From the NCBI RefSeq assembly GCF_006770285.1, contig NZ_CP017195.1:2182001-2246000 (forward strand): a DNA stretch of 64,000 bases, read 5' to 3'. A model generated the notes under the pieces. That model had not been told where the DNA came from. It did no database searches and saw only the letters and a program-made list of their open reading frames with translations. A program made the position numbers and the translations under genes. Positions 44,252-57,143 of this stretch are shown one piece after another; position 1 is the first letter of the stretch; every line of letters begins with the position of its first letter. This stretch comes from Lactococcus paracarnosus (lineage in GTDB: Bacteria; Bacillota; Bacilli; Lactobacillales; Streptococcaceae).

Positions 44252-45207
44252 AGACTTCCTCCATCAAAGACAAGTGCTTCGCGTATCTCCTCATAAATCG
44301 CATCCACATCTAATGCCCAGCCTACTGCACTGACAGCCCCTGCTTCAAACCGCTCAAATAACTTATCATACCGACCGCCACTGAGAAAGGCATATGGTAC
44401 TTTATCACTAAAGACACGGAACATCAGACCTGTATAGTAACTGCGTTTAGCTAGCATCCCAAAATCAACTGTCACCTGTTCAAAATTATGGCTCAAGTTT
44501 TCAATTTCAGCAAATGCAAGGAGTATATCCGAGTTAGTGACTAATTTTTTGGCATCTGCTAATACGGTTTCAGCTTGACCAAACAAGTGTGGTAAATTCA
44601 CTAAAAACGCATCAAACTCACTTGGATATTGCCGAACGAATTCCGTTAAACCAGTAATTGATTTATTGCTAATTTTTTTTGATAGTAAAGCAACTTGCGC
44701 CTCATTAAACTGGTCAAAAATGGGTTGTAAAATACCAGCATGACTGAGTTCAAGTCGATAAGTATCAACACCAGCAAGTTTTAAACTCGCTTGTGCCAAA
44801 TCTAGTGCTTCAGTAATTGCTAGATCAGGATCAAAGCCTATGAATTCAATCCCTGCTTGGGTGCGCTCATTTTGTAAGCCTTTGAGTTCATCGTGATTTC
44901 GAAACACTTTACCACTATAGGAAAACTTAACTGGCAAGCTCACTTTAGTCGTTGCAACAACTCGTGCGATTGACTGTGTGACATCCGGTCTGACGACTAA
45001 TAAATCCCCATGTTTATCAAATAAATGATAATTATGATTGTCAAATTCATCCTCAAATACGCCTGCATACTCTACCATAGGGGTGTCAATCCGATTAATC
45101 CGACTAGCCATCAAGAAATTAGCGACCTTAGTCTCTATTTGGTAGATACTATGTGCGCGTTTAAATAACTTATCATGCATGCCCGGCGCTAATTGTTTAT
45201 TTTTCAT
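44248..45207 (-). CDS. hisZ: ATP phosphoribosyltransferase regulatory subunit
   Basis: 319 residues, similar to the catalytic core of histidyl-tRNA synthetase (motif 2-like [16 protein letters not shown]..., [24 protein letters not shown]) but without the anticodon-binding domain. It forms the hetero-octamer with short HisG and carries the histidine feedback site. Overlaps hisG and hisC by 4 bp each. Confidence 0.95.
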   Translation of the reverse strand: MKNKQLAPGMHDKLFKRAHSIYQIETKVANFLMASRINRIDTPMVEYAGVFEDEFDNHNYHLFDKHGDLLVVRPDVTQSIARVVATTKVSLPVKFSYSGKVFRNHDELKGLQNERTQAGIEFIGFDPDLAITEALDLAQASLKLAGVDTYRLELSHAGILQPIFDQFNEAQVALLSKKISNKSITGLTEFVRQYPSEFDAFLVNLPHLFGQAETVLADAKKLVTNSDILLAFAEIENLSHNFEQVTVDFGMLAKRSYYTGLMFRVFSDKVPYAFLSGGRYDKLFERFEAGAVSAVGWALDVDAIYEEIREALVFDGGSL

Positions 45208-46253
45208 GCAACTAGATCTCCTATTATTTGGATGACTCGAATCATCTCATTTTTTGTCCCGATCGATATTCTCAGATAGCTAGACAACCGTGCTTTGTCT
45301 CCAAAATACCTGACGTAGATTTTTTTAGTTTGTAAGAAGTCAAATAAGGTACTTGCCGAGATACCCGCAGGCTTAACTAGGACGAAGTTAGCTTTAGAAG
45401 GTAACACATCAAAGCCTATCGCCTTTAATTCAGCAGAGAACCAGTCTCTTATCTCTACAATCTCTGCATTAACTTGTGTGTAATAGGCAGTATCAGAAAC
45501 TGCAGCTGTCGCTAATTTTTCAGCTATTGCATCTACAGAATAAGGATTATAGGCATGTTTGACTGCCTGTATTACTTTCAATAACTTTGGTGAACCAATC
45601 CCGTAACCAACACGTAAGCCTGCTAAAGCAGCATCCTTTGAAAAGGTACGCGTAATAAAGACATTATCATACTTAGCGACTAAAGGGAGGGCACTTATCC
45701 CACCAAAAGCAATATAGGCCTCATCAATAATCACCACAACGTCTTGATTAGCGACCACAATCGCTTCAATTTCAGCTAAACTCTTATAAATCCCAGTTGG
45801 TGCATTTGGATTAGCAATCACAATACCACCCGTTTTTCGATCCATATAATCTGAACTGTTGATTTCAAACTGAGCAGTTAATGGCACTTCCTCAAAAGGA
45901 ATTCTAAATAGGTTAGCCCATACCTTGTAAAATCCGTAGGTGATATCAGGAAATAATAGTGGATCATCTGAATTAAAAAAACTCAAGAAAGACAAGGCTA
46001 GTATATCATCCGATCCATTCCCAACAATCAGCTGATCTTGGTGCACCCCTAATTGTTTGGCTAGTGCACTTCGCAAGCTATCATTTTCTATTGAAGAATA
46101 CTTTCTAAGCCCATTCCCATCAAACTCACGAAGGGCTGCTAGTACAGCTGGACTTGGTGAAAAAGCATGTTCATTCGTATTGATTTTAATCATCCCTTTT
46201 TCTTGCGGTTGCGCACCTGCTACATAAGGGGTAATTTGTCGTAAACCTTTCAT
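45204..46253 (-). CDS. hisC: histidinol-phosphate aminotransferase
   Basis: 349 residues from the ATG at 46253 ([11 protein letters not shown]), which has AGGAGA upstream. The open frame reaches 31 codons further, into the T-box terminator, and that part is not coding. PLP-dependent fold type I: NPNAPTG near residue 150, DEAYIAFGG near residue 177 and the PLP-binding Lys in [16 protein letters not shown]. First gene of the his operon. Confidence 0.96.
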   Translation of the reverse strand: MKGLRQITPYVAGAQPQEKGMIKINTNEHAFSPSPAVLAALREFDGNGLRKYSSIENDSLRSALAKQLGVHQDQLIVGNGSDDILALSFLSFFNSDDPLLFPDITYGFYKVWANLFRIPFEEVPLTAQFEINSSDYMDRKTGGIVIANPNAPTGIYKSLAEIEAIVVANQDVVVIIDEAYIAFGGISALPLVAKYDNVFITRTFSKDAALAGLRVGYGIGSPKLLKVIQAVKHAYNPYSVDAIAEKLATAAVSDTAYYTQVNAEIVEIRDWFSAELKAIGFDVLPSKANFVLVKPAGISASTLFDFLQTKKIYVRYFGDKARLSSYLRISIGTKNEMIRVIQIIGDLVA

Positions 46254-46591
46254 CACACAATCTCCTATATCTACTAAAACTGCTAAATTTAACACAAAAA
46301 CGTCCATGTGAAAGTACTTCACAAGGACGTTTTGACGTGGTGCCACCTTTATTCAAAACAGTGTCACCACTGTTTTCTCAGCAAGTTATTCGTGAGACAT
46401 ATCGCATAGTCAAAACCGTCACCACTTAAACTCTGTCATTAACGCTGACCACGTTTTCGCCTACTCAAGGAAGCCCCTGTTCAGCAAAACTCTCAAGAAT
46501 GTGTAATCTCTGATTTGACACGTTTTCTCATCACCAAACGCTTTCTTAAGTCCACTCAGAAATCTATTTCTCTCTTAGATTTTCATATTTA
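46254..46591 (-). promoter_or_regulatory. T-box riboswitch leader of the his operon
   Basis: The ~338-nt leader contains the T-box sequence AAGGTGGCACCACG (46349-46336), which matches the canonical AGGGTGGNACCGCG at 12 of 14 positions and would pair with the acceptor end of uncharged tRNA. A strong terminator follows (46334-46291; AACGTCC arms, U-run) just before hisC. Gene context says tRNA-His is the ligand. The specifier codon was not resolved by eye. Confidence 0.88.
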
Positions 46592-46596
46592 TACTC

Positions 46597-46625
46597 ATTT
46601 TACAAGAAAATTCAGAAAATAGCAA
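46597..46625 (-). promoter_or_regulatory. promoter of the his operon
   Basis: Minus strand TTGCTA (46625-46620), 17-bp spacer and TAAAAT (46602-46597), giving a start near 46591 at the head of the T-box leader. Confidence 0.65.
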
Positions 46626-46683
46626 GTATTATATACAATTAAGTTTTATAAAACGTCATCAGTTATAACATCAAGCTATCTAT

Positions 46684-47220
46684 TCAACGTTTTTCTATTA
46701 ATAAAGCAAAGGGTGGCTGATGTGCCTGGTTAATCCCACCATAACGCATGACATGATACGTATTTTGAGGTAATGCCATAACAAATGCTAACACCTCATC
46801 ACGTTCCTCAACTCCGCCATCATGACCGTAATAGACCATCATCCCAATGCGACCACCTCGAACGAGTAAGGCTAATAATTTAGTCAGCGCCGCTAGTGTT
46901 GTTTGCCCATGTGTGATGATAGACTTATCAGACTGAGGTAAATAACCTAGATTAAAAATAGCCGCATCAACTGGTTGCTTAATATATAAATCAAGATTTT
47001 CATGACCATCTAAAATCAACTCAGCGGTTAGTTCTTGCTCAGACAAGCGTTGTCTAGTTGTTACTAAGGCAAGCTCTTGTATATCAAAAGCAAACACATG
47101 ATCACTCAACCTGGCTAAGAAAACTGTATCATAGCCTTGTCCCATCGTTGCATCTACAACAACAGCATCATGGCTAATATCTGAAAGGAACTCATGTACC
47201 ATTTGCAGAGGTGTTAGCAT
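46684..47220 (-). CDS. mnmM: SAM-dependent methyltransferase, YtqB/MnmM type
   Basis: 178 residues of the class I methyltransferase fold: DATMGQGYDTVFLA (SAM-binding motif I, near residue 23), VFAFDIQ (motif II) and FNLGYLPQSDKSI (motif IV, NxGY). Its B. subtilis homologue YtqB is paired with ytqA and has been described as MnmM, which methylates the wobble uridine of some tRNAs. The same pairing occurs here, with a 7-bp overlap. The symbol rests on that homology. Confidence 0.82.
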   Translation of the reverse strand: MLTPLQMVHEFLSDISHDAVVVDATMGQGYDTVFLARLSDHVFAFDIQELALVTTRQRLSEQELTAELILDGHENLDLYIKQPVDAAIFNLGYLPQSDKSIITHGQTTLAALTKLLALLVRGGRIGMMVYYGHDGGVEERDEVLAFVMALPQNTYHVMRYGGINQAHQPPFALLIEKR

Positions 47221-48131
47221 ACTTTAGCTCCCTGAAACGTATCACGACGCACCAACTCAGCATCAATGGCGTTTAAAACTTCCCACTTCTTCAAACTCCA
47301 CATCGGACCAATTAGCATCTCTCGAGGTGCATCACCAGTTAATCTATGGATTGAAATCTCTTTTGGAATAATTTCAAGTTGATCACAAATCACATTAACA
47401 TAATCATCAAATGCCATTAACTGGAGATCTCCCTGATGGAAATCACGCTGCATTCTCGTACCTGTCATTAAATGGAGTAGATGGAGCTTAATACCCTGAA
47501 TATCAGAATCAGTCACGACACGACGGACATTTTCAAGCATCATCTCAGGTGTTTCACCTGGTAAACCATTAATAAGATGGACACAAACTAATATACCACG
47601 AGCACGCAGGTTAGCGACAGCGTCTAAATAGGTTTGATAATCATGCGCTCTATTGATCAGATCACTAGTCTTCTCATACGTCGTTTGTAGGCCTAATTCA
47701 ACCCATACTGTAATACGCGTATTTAATTCAGCTAGATAGTCAAGTGTTTCAGTAGGCAAACAATCCGGACGTGTACCGATGTTGATACCAACCACGTCTG
47801 GCCGACCAACTGCTTGCTCAAACCGCTCTCTAATAACATCTACAGAATCATGTGTATTTGTGAAATTTTGAAAATAAGCAATATATTTCTTAACACCTGG
47901 CCATTTACGATGCAAAAACTCAATCTCTTTTTCAACCTGTACTGGAATTGGTGCATCTGGTGCTACTATAGCATCACCAGAACCAGAAACTGTACAAAAC
48001 GTACAGCCGCCATGCGCTACTGTACCATCCCGATTTGGACAATCAAATCCAGCATCAATCGGAACTTTAAACACTTTTTCTCCATAACTATCACGAAGAT
48101 AGTCATTCCATGTTGTATATCTCTTCATCAT
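47214..48131 (-). CDS. radical SAM protein, YtqA (TIGR01212) family
   Basis: 305 residues. The iron-sulfur cluster Cys residues lie in DCPNRDGTVAHGGCTFC, a spacing unlike the standard CxxxCxxC and typical of this Elp3-related family; GINIGTRPDCL and WVELGLQTT follow. It neighbours the YtqB-type gene as in other Firmicutes, so a shared role in tRNA wobble modification is plausible. Its substrate is not known to me. Confidence 0.85.
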   Translation of the reverse strand: MMKRYTTWNDYLRDSYGEKVFKVPIDAGFDCPNRDGTVAHGGCTFCTVSGSGDAIVAPDAPIPVQVEKEIEFLHRKWPGVKKYIAYFQNFTNTHDSVDVIRERFEQAVGRPDVVGINIGTRPDCLPTETLDYLAELNTRITVWVELGLQTTYEKTSDLINRAHDYQTYLDAVANLRARGILVCVHLINGLPGETPEMMLENVRRVVTDSDIQGIKLHLLHLMTGTRMQRDFHQGDLQLMAFDDYVNVICDQLEIIPKEISIHRLTGDAPREMLIGPMWSLKKWEVLNAIDAELVRRDTFQGAKVC

Positions 48132-48781
48132 TATTTTTGAACTCCCTTAAAACGCCATTTAAATCTTAATTCATCATAGACAGGAAACCAAAATAGTAAC
48201 CAGCTACTACTTATCAGCCAGCCACCTAGTATATCCGTAGGAAAATGAACCCCTAGGTAAATTCTTGACATGCCAATAAGTCCCACAATAATAACCGCTA
48301 AGACTAATGGTATATTTTTAACATATCTATGCTTAATTCTTTGTCTACAGATAACCATCAAGGTCACATAGAGCATAATACTAACAGCAGCATGACCAGA
48401 TGGAAAACTCAGGCCTTTTTCTACCACTAAATGCGGTAAACTGGGCCTTTGTCTAGTATAAACATACTTTAAAATTGTCACCAAAATTGGGGCCATCACT
48501 ACATTTACAGTCAAAAAGATAGCTTCCGTATACCACTTCTTAATCAAAAACAACAACAATAGAAATCCTAATATAATGACCACATATCGTGCACTTCCAA
48601 AATGCGTCACCTGTTTAAAAAAAGAAGTTGAAGTAGCTGAGAGATCTCGTCTAATCACTTGTTGGATACTACTGTCCACGCTTGTCAAACTGTTCGGAAA
48701 AAACTTGACTAAATAGCCAAGCATAACAAACATCACTAAGCCAAAACTGGCATTTAATTGATAAATTTTTTTCTGTTTCAT
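48131..48781 (-). CDS. PAP2-family membrane phosphatase
   Basis: 216 residues with six membrane segments and the three phosphatase motifs: KYVYTRQRPS, SFPSGHAAVS and SRIYLGVHFPTDILGG. Such enzymes release phosphate from undecaprenyl pyrophosphate or other lipid phosphates at the outer face of the membrane. A role in recycling carrier lipid for wall or EPS synthesis is possible. It shares one base with the downstream gene. Confidence 0.92.
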   Translation of the reverse strand: MKQKKIYQLNASFGLVMFVMLGYLVKFFPNSLTSVDSSIQQVIRRDLSATSTSFFKQVTHFGSARYVVIILGFLLLLFLIKKWYTEAIFLTVNVVMAPILVTILKYVYTRQRPSLPHLVVEKGLSFPSGHAAVSIMLYVTLMVICRQRIKHRYVKNIPLVLAVIIVGLIGMSRIYLGVHFPTDILGGWLISSSWLLFWFPVYDELRFKWRFKGVQK

Positions 48782-48790
48782 CTCTCCATT

Positions 48791-48827
48791 ATAACAAAAA
48801 AAGCCATCTAATCAAATATAGATGGCT
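48791..48827 (-). terminator. terminator of the rRNA operon
   Basis: Minus strand AAAGCCATCTA and TAGATGGCTTT pair over 11 bp around 8 nt, followed by a run of T (TTTTTTTGTT). It lies between tRNA-Asn and the PAP2 gene. Confidence 0.88.
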
Positions 48828-48841
48828 TTACTTTTTTATAA

Positions 48842-48915
48842 CTCCGCTTGCAAGACTCGAACTTGCGACATCATGATTAACAGTCATGCGCTACTACCAA
48901 CTGAGCTAAAGCGGA
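48842..48915 (-). tRNA. tRNA-Asn (GTT)
   Basis: 74 nt with cloverleaf TCCGCTT/AAGCGGA, anticodon loop CTGTTAA, T loop TTCGAGT. Discriminator G; no CCA encoded. Last gene of the rRNA operon. An identical copy lies at 55144-55217. Confidence 0.97.
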
Positions 48916-48920
48916 ATATC

Positions 48921-49037
48921 GCTTGGCACCGACCTTATCTCACAGGGGGCAACCCCCAACTACTTCCGGCGTAATGAGACTTAACTACTGTGTTCGACAT
49001 GGGAACAGGTGTATCTCTCATGCAATAAGCACCAAAC
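48921..49037 (-). rRNA. rrf: 5S rRNA
   Basis: About 117 nt; ends pair (GTTTGGTGC with the terminal GTGCCAAGC allowing G-U). The conserved CCCATGTCGAACACAG loop is present. Follows 23S and precedes tRNA-Asn. Boundaries are accurate to a few bases. Confidence 0.95.
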
Positions 49038-49138
49038 TTTTCGCGAATATCTAAACTTGCGTTTGAACATTCAAAACTGAATAACATTTCTCTAAAATAA
49101 CTCACTAAACCAAAACGTTTAAAACTTAAACTCTACTA

Positions 49139-52042
<2,904 letters not shown>

Positions 52043-52236
52043 TTTAAATTGATACATTTAAGTATCTTGGTAATAAGTATTGAGTCTTTCGACTCACGCT
52101 TTTTTTTTGAGGTGTTGTATAAATACAACACTTCTCGGTTTATTTCTTGTTATTTTAGAAATTGTTATTCAGTTTTCAATGATCAAATCTTCTATTTTAA
52201 CGTCTTCGTTGACAAGATGATATCACTATCATCCTA

Positions 52237-52309
52237 TGGAGCCTAGCGGGATCGAACCGCTGACCTCCTGCGTGCAAAGCAGGCGCTCTCCCAGCTGAGC
52301 TAAGGCCCC
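52237..52309 (-). tRNA. tRNA-Ala (TGC)
   Basis: 73 nt, acceptor GGGGCCT/AGGCTCC, anticodon loop TTTGCAC with TGC. In the 16S-23S spacer, the usual place in lactic acid bacteria. Confidence 0.97.
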
Positions 52310-52426
52310 CTCTTCTTCAGAGAAGATTTTTACTCTTGCTATTAGGTATAAACCTCTCAAAACTAAATAATACAGAATTAAAACGCAAATGCAGGTTATC
52401 CATGAATTGCCTAAGCAACCATTTTT

Positions 52427-53980
<1,554 letters not shown>

Positions 53981-54165
53981 AATGAGATGATATAAATATC
54001 ATCTAGCTTTTGTTTTTTTGTCCGTTAATTTCTTAACGATTTATTGTCGAATTGACAGTTTGTTATCTATTGCTAAATAACAAGCCTGCACTTGGTTATT
54101 ATTCTGTATTATTCAGTTTTCAAAGGTCTATTTCGTTGTTGTTGTTCTTACGAGACAACTACTTA

Positions 54166-54194
54166 ATTCTAACAGAAGCTTTTTGTTTTGTCAA
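54166..54194 (-). promoter_or_regulatory. rRNA operon promoter P2
   Basis: Minus strand TTGACA (54194-54189), 17-bp spacer and TAGAAT (54171-54166). Start near 54160, about 180 nt before 16S. Confidence 0.8.
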
Positions 54195-54260
54195 CTACTT
54201 TCGAAAAGTTTTTTTGTTTTCTTTTCAATCGTTCGCTTCCGCTCTTTTTAGTACTTTATT

Positions 54261-54289
54261 ATCTTATCAAATTCTTACTATTTCGTCAA
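54261..54289 (-). promoter_or_regulatory. rRNA operon promoter P1
   Basis: Minus strand TTGACG (54289-54284), 17-bp spacer and TAAGAT (54266-54261). It lies 95 bp upstream of P2; tandem promoters are normal for rRNA operons. Confidence 0.7.
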
Positions 54290-54377
54290 CACCTTTTTTG
54301 TTTTTTTTTTACTTTTACGTCACTCATACATCTTTTTGGTCGTTCTGGGACTATTTCAGCCCTTTTAGGGTAGGTCA

Positions 54378-54407
54378 TTACTTTTAGCTATTTTTCTATT
54401 TTATAAT
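54378..54407 (+). promoter_or_regulatory. possible comX promoter
   Basis: TATAAT at 54402-54407 with a weak TTACTT 18 bp upstream, 27 bp before the chosen comX ATG. The -10 box is good; the poor -35 suggests an activator is needed. Confidence 0.45.
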
Positions 54408-54434
54408 AGACCTAAGGTGAAAAGGGGAGAAGAC

Positions 54435-54932
54435 ATGAAGAGGGAGAAGATGATGGACACTATAGAAAATATGTTAAAAAATATTGAACCGATTATTATG
54501 AATTGTAGAAAAATGGCTAAAATCCCTTCTTGGGAAATTGACGATTATATGCAAGAAGGCAGAATCATTGCCTTAGAATTGTATAATAAGTTAACTCTGT
54601 GCAACGATACTTCTCAGGTTAACTTTTATATCTACTTTAAAGTGAGATACTCTTGTTTCTTGATTGATACGTATCGTAAAACTAACGCCTTTAAGAGAAA
54701 ATTCGATCAACCAATTTATTTAGATGTCTCCGAAGCATTCAACATTTATGACCACAAGCAGAACGTGGCTGATAATGTCATCTATGACTTGTTATTTCAA
54801 GAAATATTAGCAATCTTAACTCCAGCAGAGGTAGAGACTTTAAATGCCTTAAAAAGAGGAGAGAAGGTTGATCGTAATAAAAAATTTAGGATTAAAAAAA
54901 AGATAATTGACTATATCAATGAGATTTTGTAG
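54435..54932 (+). CDS. comX: competence-specific sigma factor ComX (SigX)
   Basis: About 165 residues from the ATG at 54435 (GGGGAGA upstream); GTG at 54417 and ATG at 54450 are alternatives. It resembles lactococcal/streptococcal ComX: a region-2-like part (KIPSWEIDDYMQEGRIIALELYN, quoted here in family terms), YIYFKVRYSCFLIDTYRK, and a short region-4-like C-terminus (LTPAEVETLNALKRGEKVDR). ComX directs RNA polymerase to the late competence genes. Streptococcal comX genes also lie beside rRNA or tRNA genes. Confidence 0.85.
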   Translation: MKREKMMDTIENMLKNIEPIIMNCRKMAKIPSWEIDDYMQEGRIIALELYNKLTLCNDTSQVNFYIYFKVRYSCFLIDTYRKTNAFKRKFDQPIYLDVSEAFNIYDHKQNVADNVIYDLLFQEILAILTPAEVETLNALKRGEKVDRNKKFRIKKKIIDYINEIL

Positions 54933-54978
54933 TAAGCAATACCCTCCCTTGATCATCTGATTATTGCCATACATAAAA

Positions 54979-55013
54979 AAGAGGACGCCATATTTAGGAC
55001 ATCCTCTCTTTTT
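54979..55013 (+). terminator. terminator after comX
   Basis: AAGAGGA and TCCTCTCTTTTT pair (AGAGGA/TCCTCT with inner partial pairing) and are followed by T residues. A-rich on the left side, so it may work in both directions and also end the tRNA operon. Confidence 0.65.
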
Positions 55014-55143
55014 ATAAAGAACAATTTTAAATTTGGCTCATATCCTAAGCTCAACAGGTAACACAACTAACCGGCATTTACACACCTTTTTTAAAGCAAG
55101 GAGTGATAACAAAAAACGCTACCCGCAGGTAACGTTTACTTAG

Positions 55144-55217
55144 CTCCGCTTGCAAGACTCGAACTTGCGACATCATGATTAACAGTCATGCGCTACTACC
55201 AACTGAGCTAAAGCGGA
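55144..55217 (-). tRNA. tRNA-Asn (GTT), second copy
   Basis: Identical to 48842-48915. Last gene of the tRNA operon, after an extra 5S gene. Confidence 0.97.
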
Positions 55218-55222
55218 ATATC

Positions 55223-55339
55223 GCTTGGCACCGACCTTATCTCACAGGGGGCAACCCCCAACTACTTCCGGCGTAATGAGACTTAACTACTGTGTTCGAC
55301 ATGGGAACAGGTGTATCTCTCATGCAATAAGCACCAAAC
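55223..55339 (-). rRNA. rrf: 5S rRNA, extra copy without 16S/23S
   Basis: Identical to the 5S at 48921-49037. Identity continues to about 55375, past the 5' end, so a ~232-bp block (Asn-5S plus spacer) is duplicated. It follows tRNA-Ile rather than 23S. Confidence 0.95.
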
Positions 55340-55376
55340 TTTTCGCGAATATCTAAACTTGCGTTTGAACATTCAA

Positions 55377-55450
<74 letters not shown>

Positions 55451-55530
55451 TAATTTTCGTTTTCTATCGCTAACGAATTTAGGATGGTTATCATGGTGAA
55501 TGCCATTTTTTACAATAAAAAAAATGGCAA

Positions 55531-55601
55531 AGCGGGTGACGAGAATCGAACTCGCGTAGTTAGCTTGGAAGGCTAAGGTTCTACCATTAAACTACACCCG
55601 C
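55531..55601 (-). tRNA. tRNA-Gly (TCC)
   Basis: 71 nt; acceptor GCGGGTG/CACCCGC, anticodon loop CTTCCAA, T loop TTCGATT, discriminator T as usual for Gly. Confidence 0.96.
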
Positions 55602-55627
55602 TAATACATTATGGCATTCCATAATAA

Positions 55628-55700
55628 TGGCGCGAGACGGAATCGAACCGCCGACACATGGAGCTTCAATCCATTGCTCTACCAACTGAGCTACCGAGCC
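55628..55700 (-). tRNA. tRNA-Phe (GAA)
   Basis: 73 nt; anticodon loop TTGAAGC region reads GAA. The acceptor GGCTCGG/TCGCGCC has a U-C mismatch at position 4-69, also seen in related streptococcal Phe tRNAs as I recall them. Confidence 0.94.
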
Positions 55701-55739
55701 AAGGTTTTTAAATTTTAAAATGTATAAATACATTTTAAA

Positions 55740-55812
55740 CGGTCCCGACGGGAATTGAACCCGCGATCTTCGCCGTGACAGGGCGACGTGATAACCGCTA
55801 CACTACGGGACC
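55740..55812 (-). tRNA. tRNA-Asp (GTC)
   Basis: 73 nt; acceptor GGTCCCG/CGGGACC, anticodon loop CTGTCAC, discriminator G. Confidence 0.96.
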
Positions 55813-55826
55813 TACTGATTTGGATA

Positions 55827-55900
<74 letters not shown>

Positions 55901-55931
55901 ATAATTTTATATTAGGAAGTATTATTCCCAA

Positions 55932-56021
55932 AGGAGGATTAGGGATTCGAACCCTAGCACGCTTTTACACGTCTGACGGTTTTCAAGACCGTTCCCTTCA
56001 GCCAGACTTGGGTAATCCTCC
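55932..56021 (-). tRNA. tRNA-Ser (TGA)
   Basis: 90 nt class II tRNA; acceptor GGAGGAT/ATCCTCC, anticodon loop CTTGAAA, long variable arm CGTGTAAAAGCGTG. The base after the acceptor reads T rather than the G usual for Ser. Confidence 0.95.
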
Positions 56022-56026
56022 ATAAA

Positions 56027-56098
56027 TAGTCCGTACGGGATTCGAACCCGTGATACCGCCGTGAAAAGGCGGTGTCTTAACCCCTTGACCAACGGACC
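56027..56098 (-). tRNA. tRNA-Glu (TTC)
   Basis: 72 nt; acceptor GGTCCGT/ACGGACT with a terminal G-U pair, anticodon loop TTTTCAC, discriminator A. First gene of the tRNA operon. Confidence 0.96.
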
Positions 56099-56142
56099 AG
56101 GGTTTGTTAACTTTTTGAGAACCTCAATCAGCAACAAAAATA

Positions 56143-56171
56143 ATTATATCGTAATTCTGTAATTTCGTCAA
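56143..56171 (-). promoter_or_regulatory. promoter of the tRNA operon
   Basis: Minus strand TTGACG (56171-56166), 17-bp spacer and TATAAT (56148-56143), about 45 bp upstream of tRNA-Glu. One promoter for the seven tRNAs, 5S and tRNA-Asn. Confidence 0.82.
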
Positions 56172-56235
56172 GGGGTTTTTAAAATTTTTTTAAAATAAAT
56201 TTAAGTTAAGTTAACCTTCCCTTTATTCATAAGGG

Positions 56236-57063
56236 TTACAGCGCCCAATGTTTCATGCCACCATTATTAAATAGATAGATGGCACCATTTATTTGTGCAT
56301 CTATATCACCATCATACCCTGGATAATTTGGAGCTAATTGAAACAAACCATAATAGCCAAGTGAATTTTTGATAGTTGAAAGCCAGCCGCTTTCTCTTGA
56401 AATAATATAATCCCACTGGCTAGCAGAAACACCTGTTCTAGATTGCAATTGGGATAAAACATATGTTCTATCTTCTTTAGATAAGCCGCCTGACACAACC
56501 TTATTGCCATTATCTACTATAACTACATCAGAGGACGCATCAGATTCAGATGGATTTTTTGTAACGTCTTCTTTTGAAGTCGTATTTTCTTCTTTAGCGA
56601 TATAAGACCTTAAGAATTTTAAATGTTGTCCAGAATAAATTTGCTCTTGAGAGGTTAATTTAGTTTGTTGCATAATTGAGACTACTGATGTTTTAAATTT
56701 CTCACTTATTTGTGATAAAGAATCCCCATCTTTAACAATATAGTCAACCTCGTCAGTTTCAGATACGACATCAGATTTTGGATTAACTTCCGGCGTTGAA
56801 TTTGTTACTAAGTCGGTCTCCTTCTTTGAAGGTACAGACTTGTCATTTTCATTTTGTGACGATTTCGTATGCTTATACGTGACCGATTTTATTTCTACAG
56901 GTGACGGCTGCTGTATTGTCGTGTCAGCTTCATATTTTGAATCACTACCCAAAACCAAGAATACCGTCATACCAGATACTAATCCAGTCATACCGATAAT
57001 AGTAAGTAGTGTAAACAAGATTTTATGAGATTTTTTAAATGTATTTTCTTTTAATATAGACAT
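56236..57063 (-). CDS. LysM-domain, transglycosylase-like cell-wall protein
   Basis: 275 residues. An N-terminal signal/anchor (FTLLTIIGMTGLVSGMTVFL) leads to a Ser/Thr/Lys-rich linker, one LysM domain (YIVKDGDSLSQISEKFKTSV..., residues ~110-155), a second low-complexity linker and a C-terminal lysozyme-like domain with WDYIISRESGWLSTIKNSLG and YGLFQLAPNYPG, ending GGMKHWAL. The Glu of SRESGW is the likely catalytic residue, as in aggregation-promoting/resuscitation-type proteins. Binds and cuts or remodels peptidoglycan outside the cell. Confidence 0.85.
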   Translation of the reverse strand: MSILKENTFKKSHKILFTLLTIIGMTGLVSGMTVFLVLGSDSKYEADTTIQQPSPVEIKSVTYKHTKSSQNENDKSVPSKKETDLVTNSTPEVNPKSDVVSETDEVDYIVKDGDSLSQISEKFKTSVVSIMQQTKLTSQEQIYSGQHLKFLRSYIAKEENTTSKEDVTKNPSESDASSDVVIVDNGNKVVSGGLSKEDRTYVLSQLQSRTGVSASQWDYIISRESGWLSTIKNSLGYYGLFQLAPNYPGYDGDIDAQINGAIYLFNNGGMKHWAL

Positions 57064-57143
57064 ATACCTTACAGTTTAACATGTTTAAGCTAGAAAAAAA
57101 GCCTTGTTACAGACTCTTCATAAAATGTTATCAAATTGTAATG

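Noticed and set aside
46254-46346. 31-codon N-terminal extension of hisC
   Set aside because: It reads through the T-box terminator hairpin; the ATG at 46253 has a good ribosome site and the conserved HisC start.
54052-54387. 111-codon plus-strand open frame upstream of comX
   Set aside because: It covers the rRNA promoters on the other strand, is Phe/Leu-rich low-complexity and has no ribosome site.
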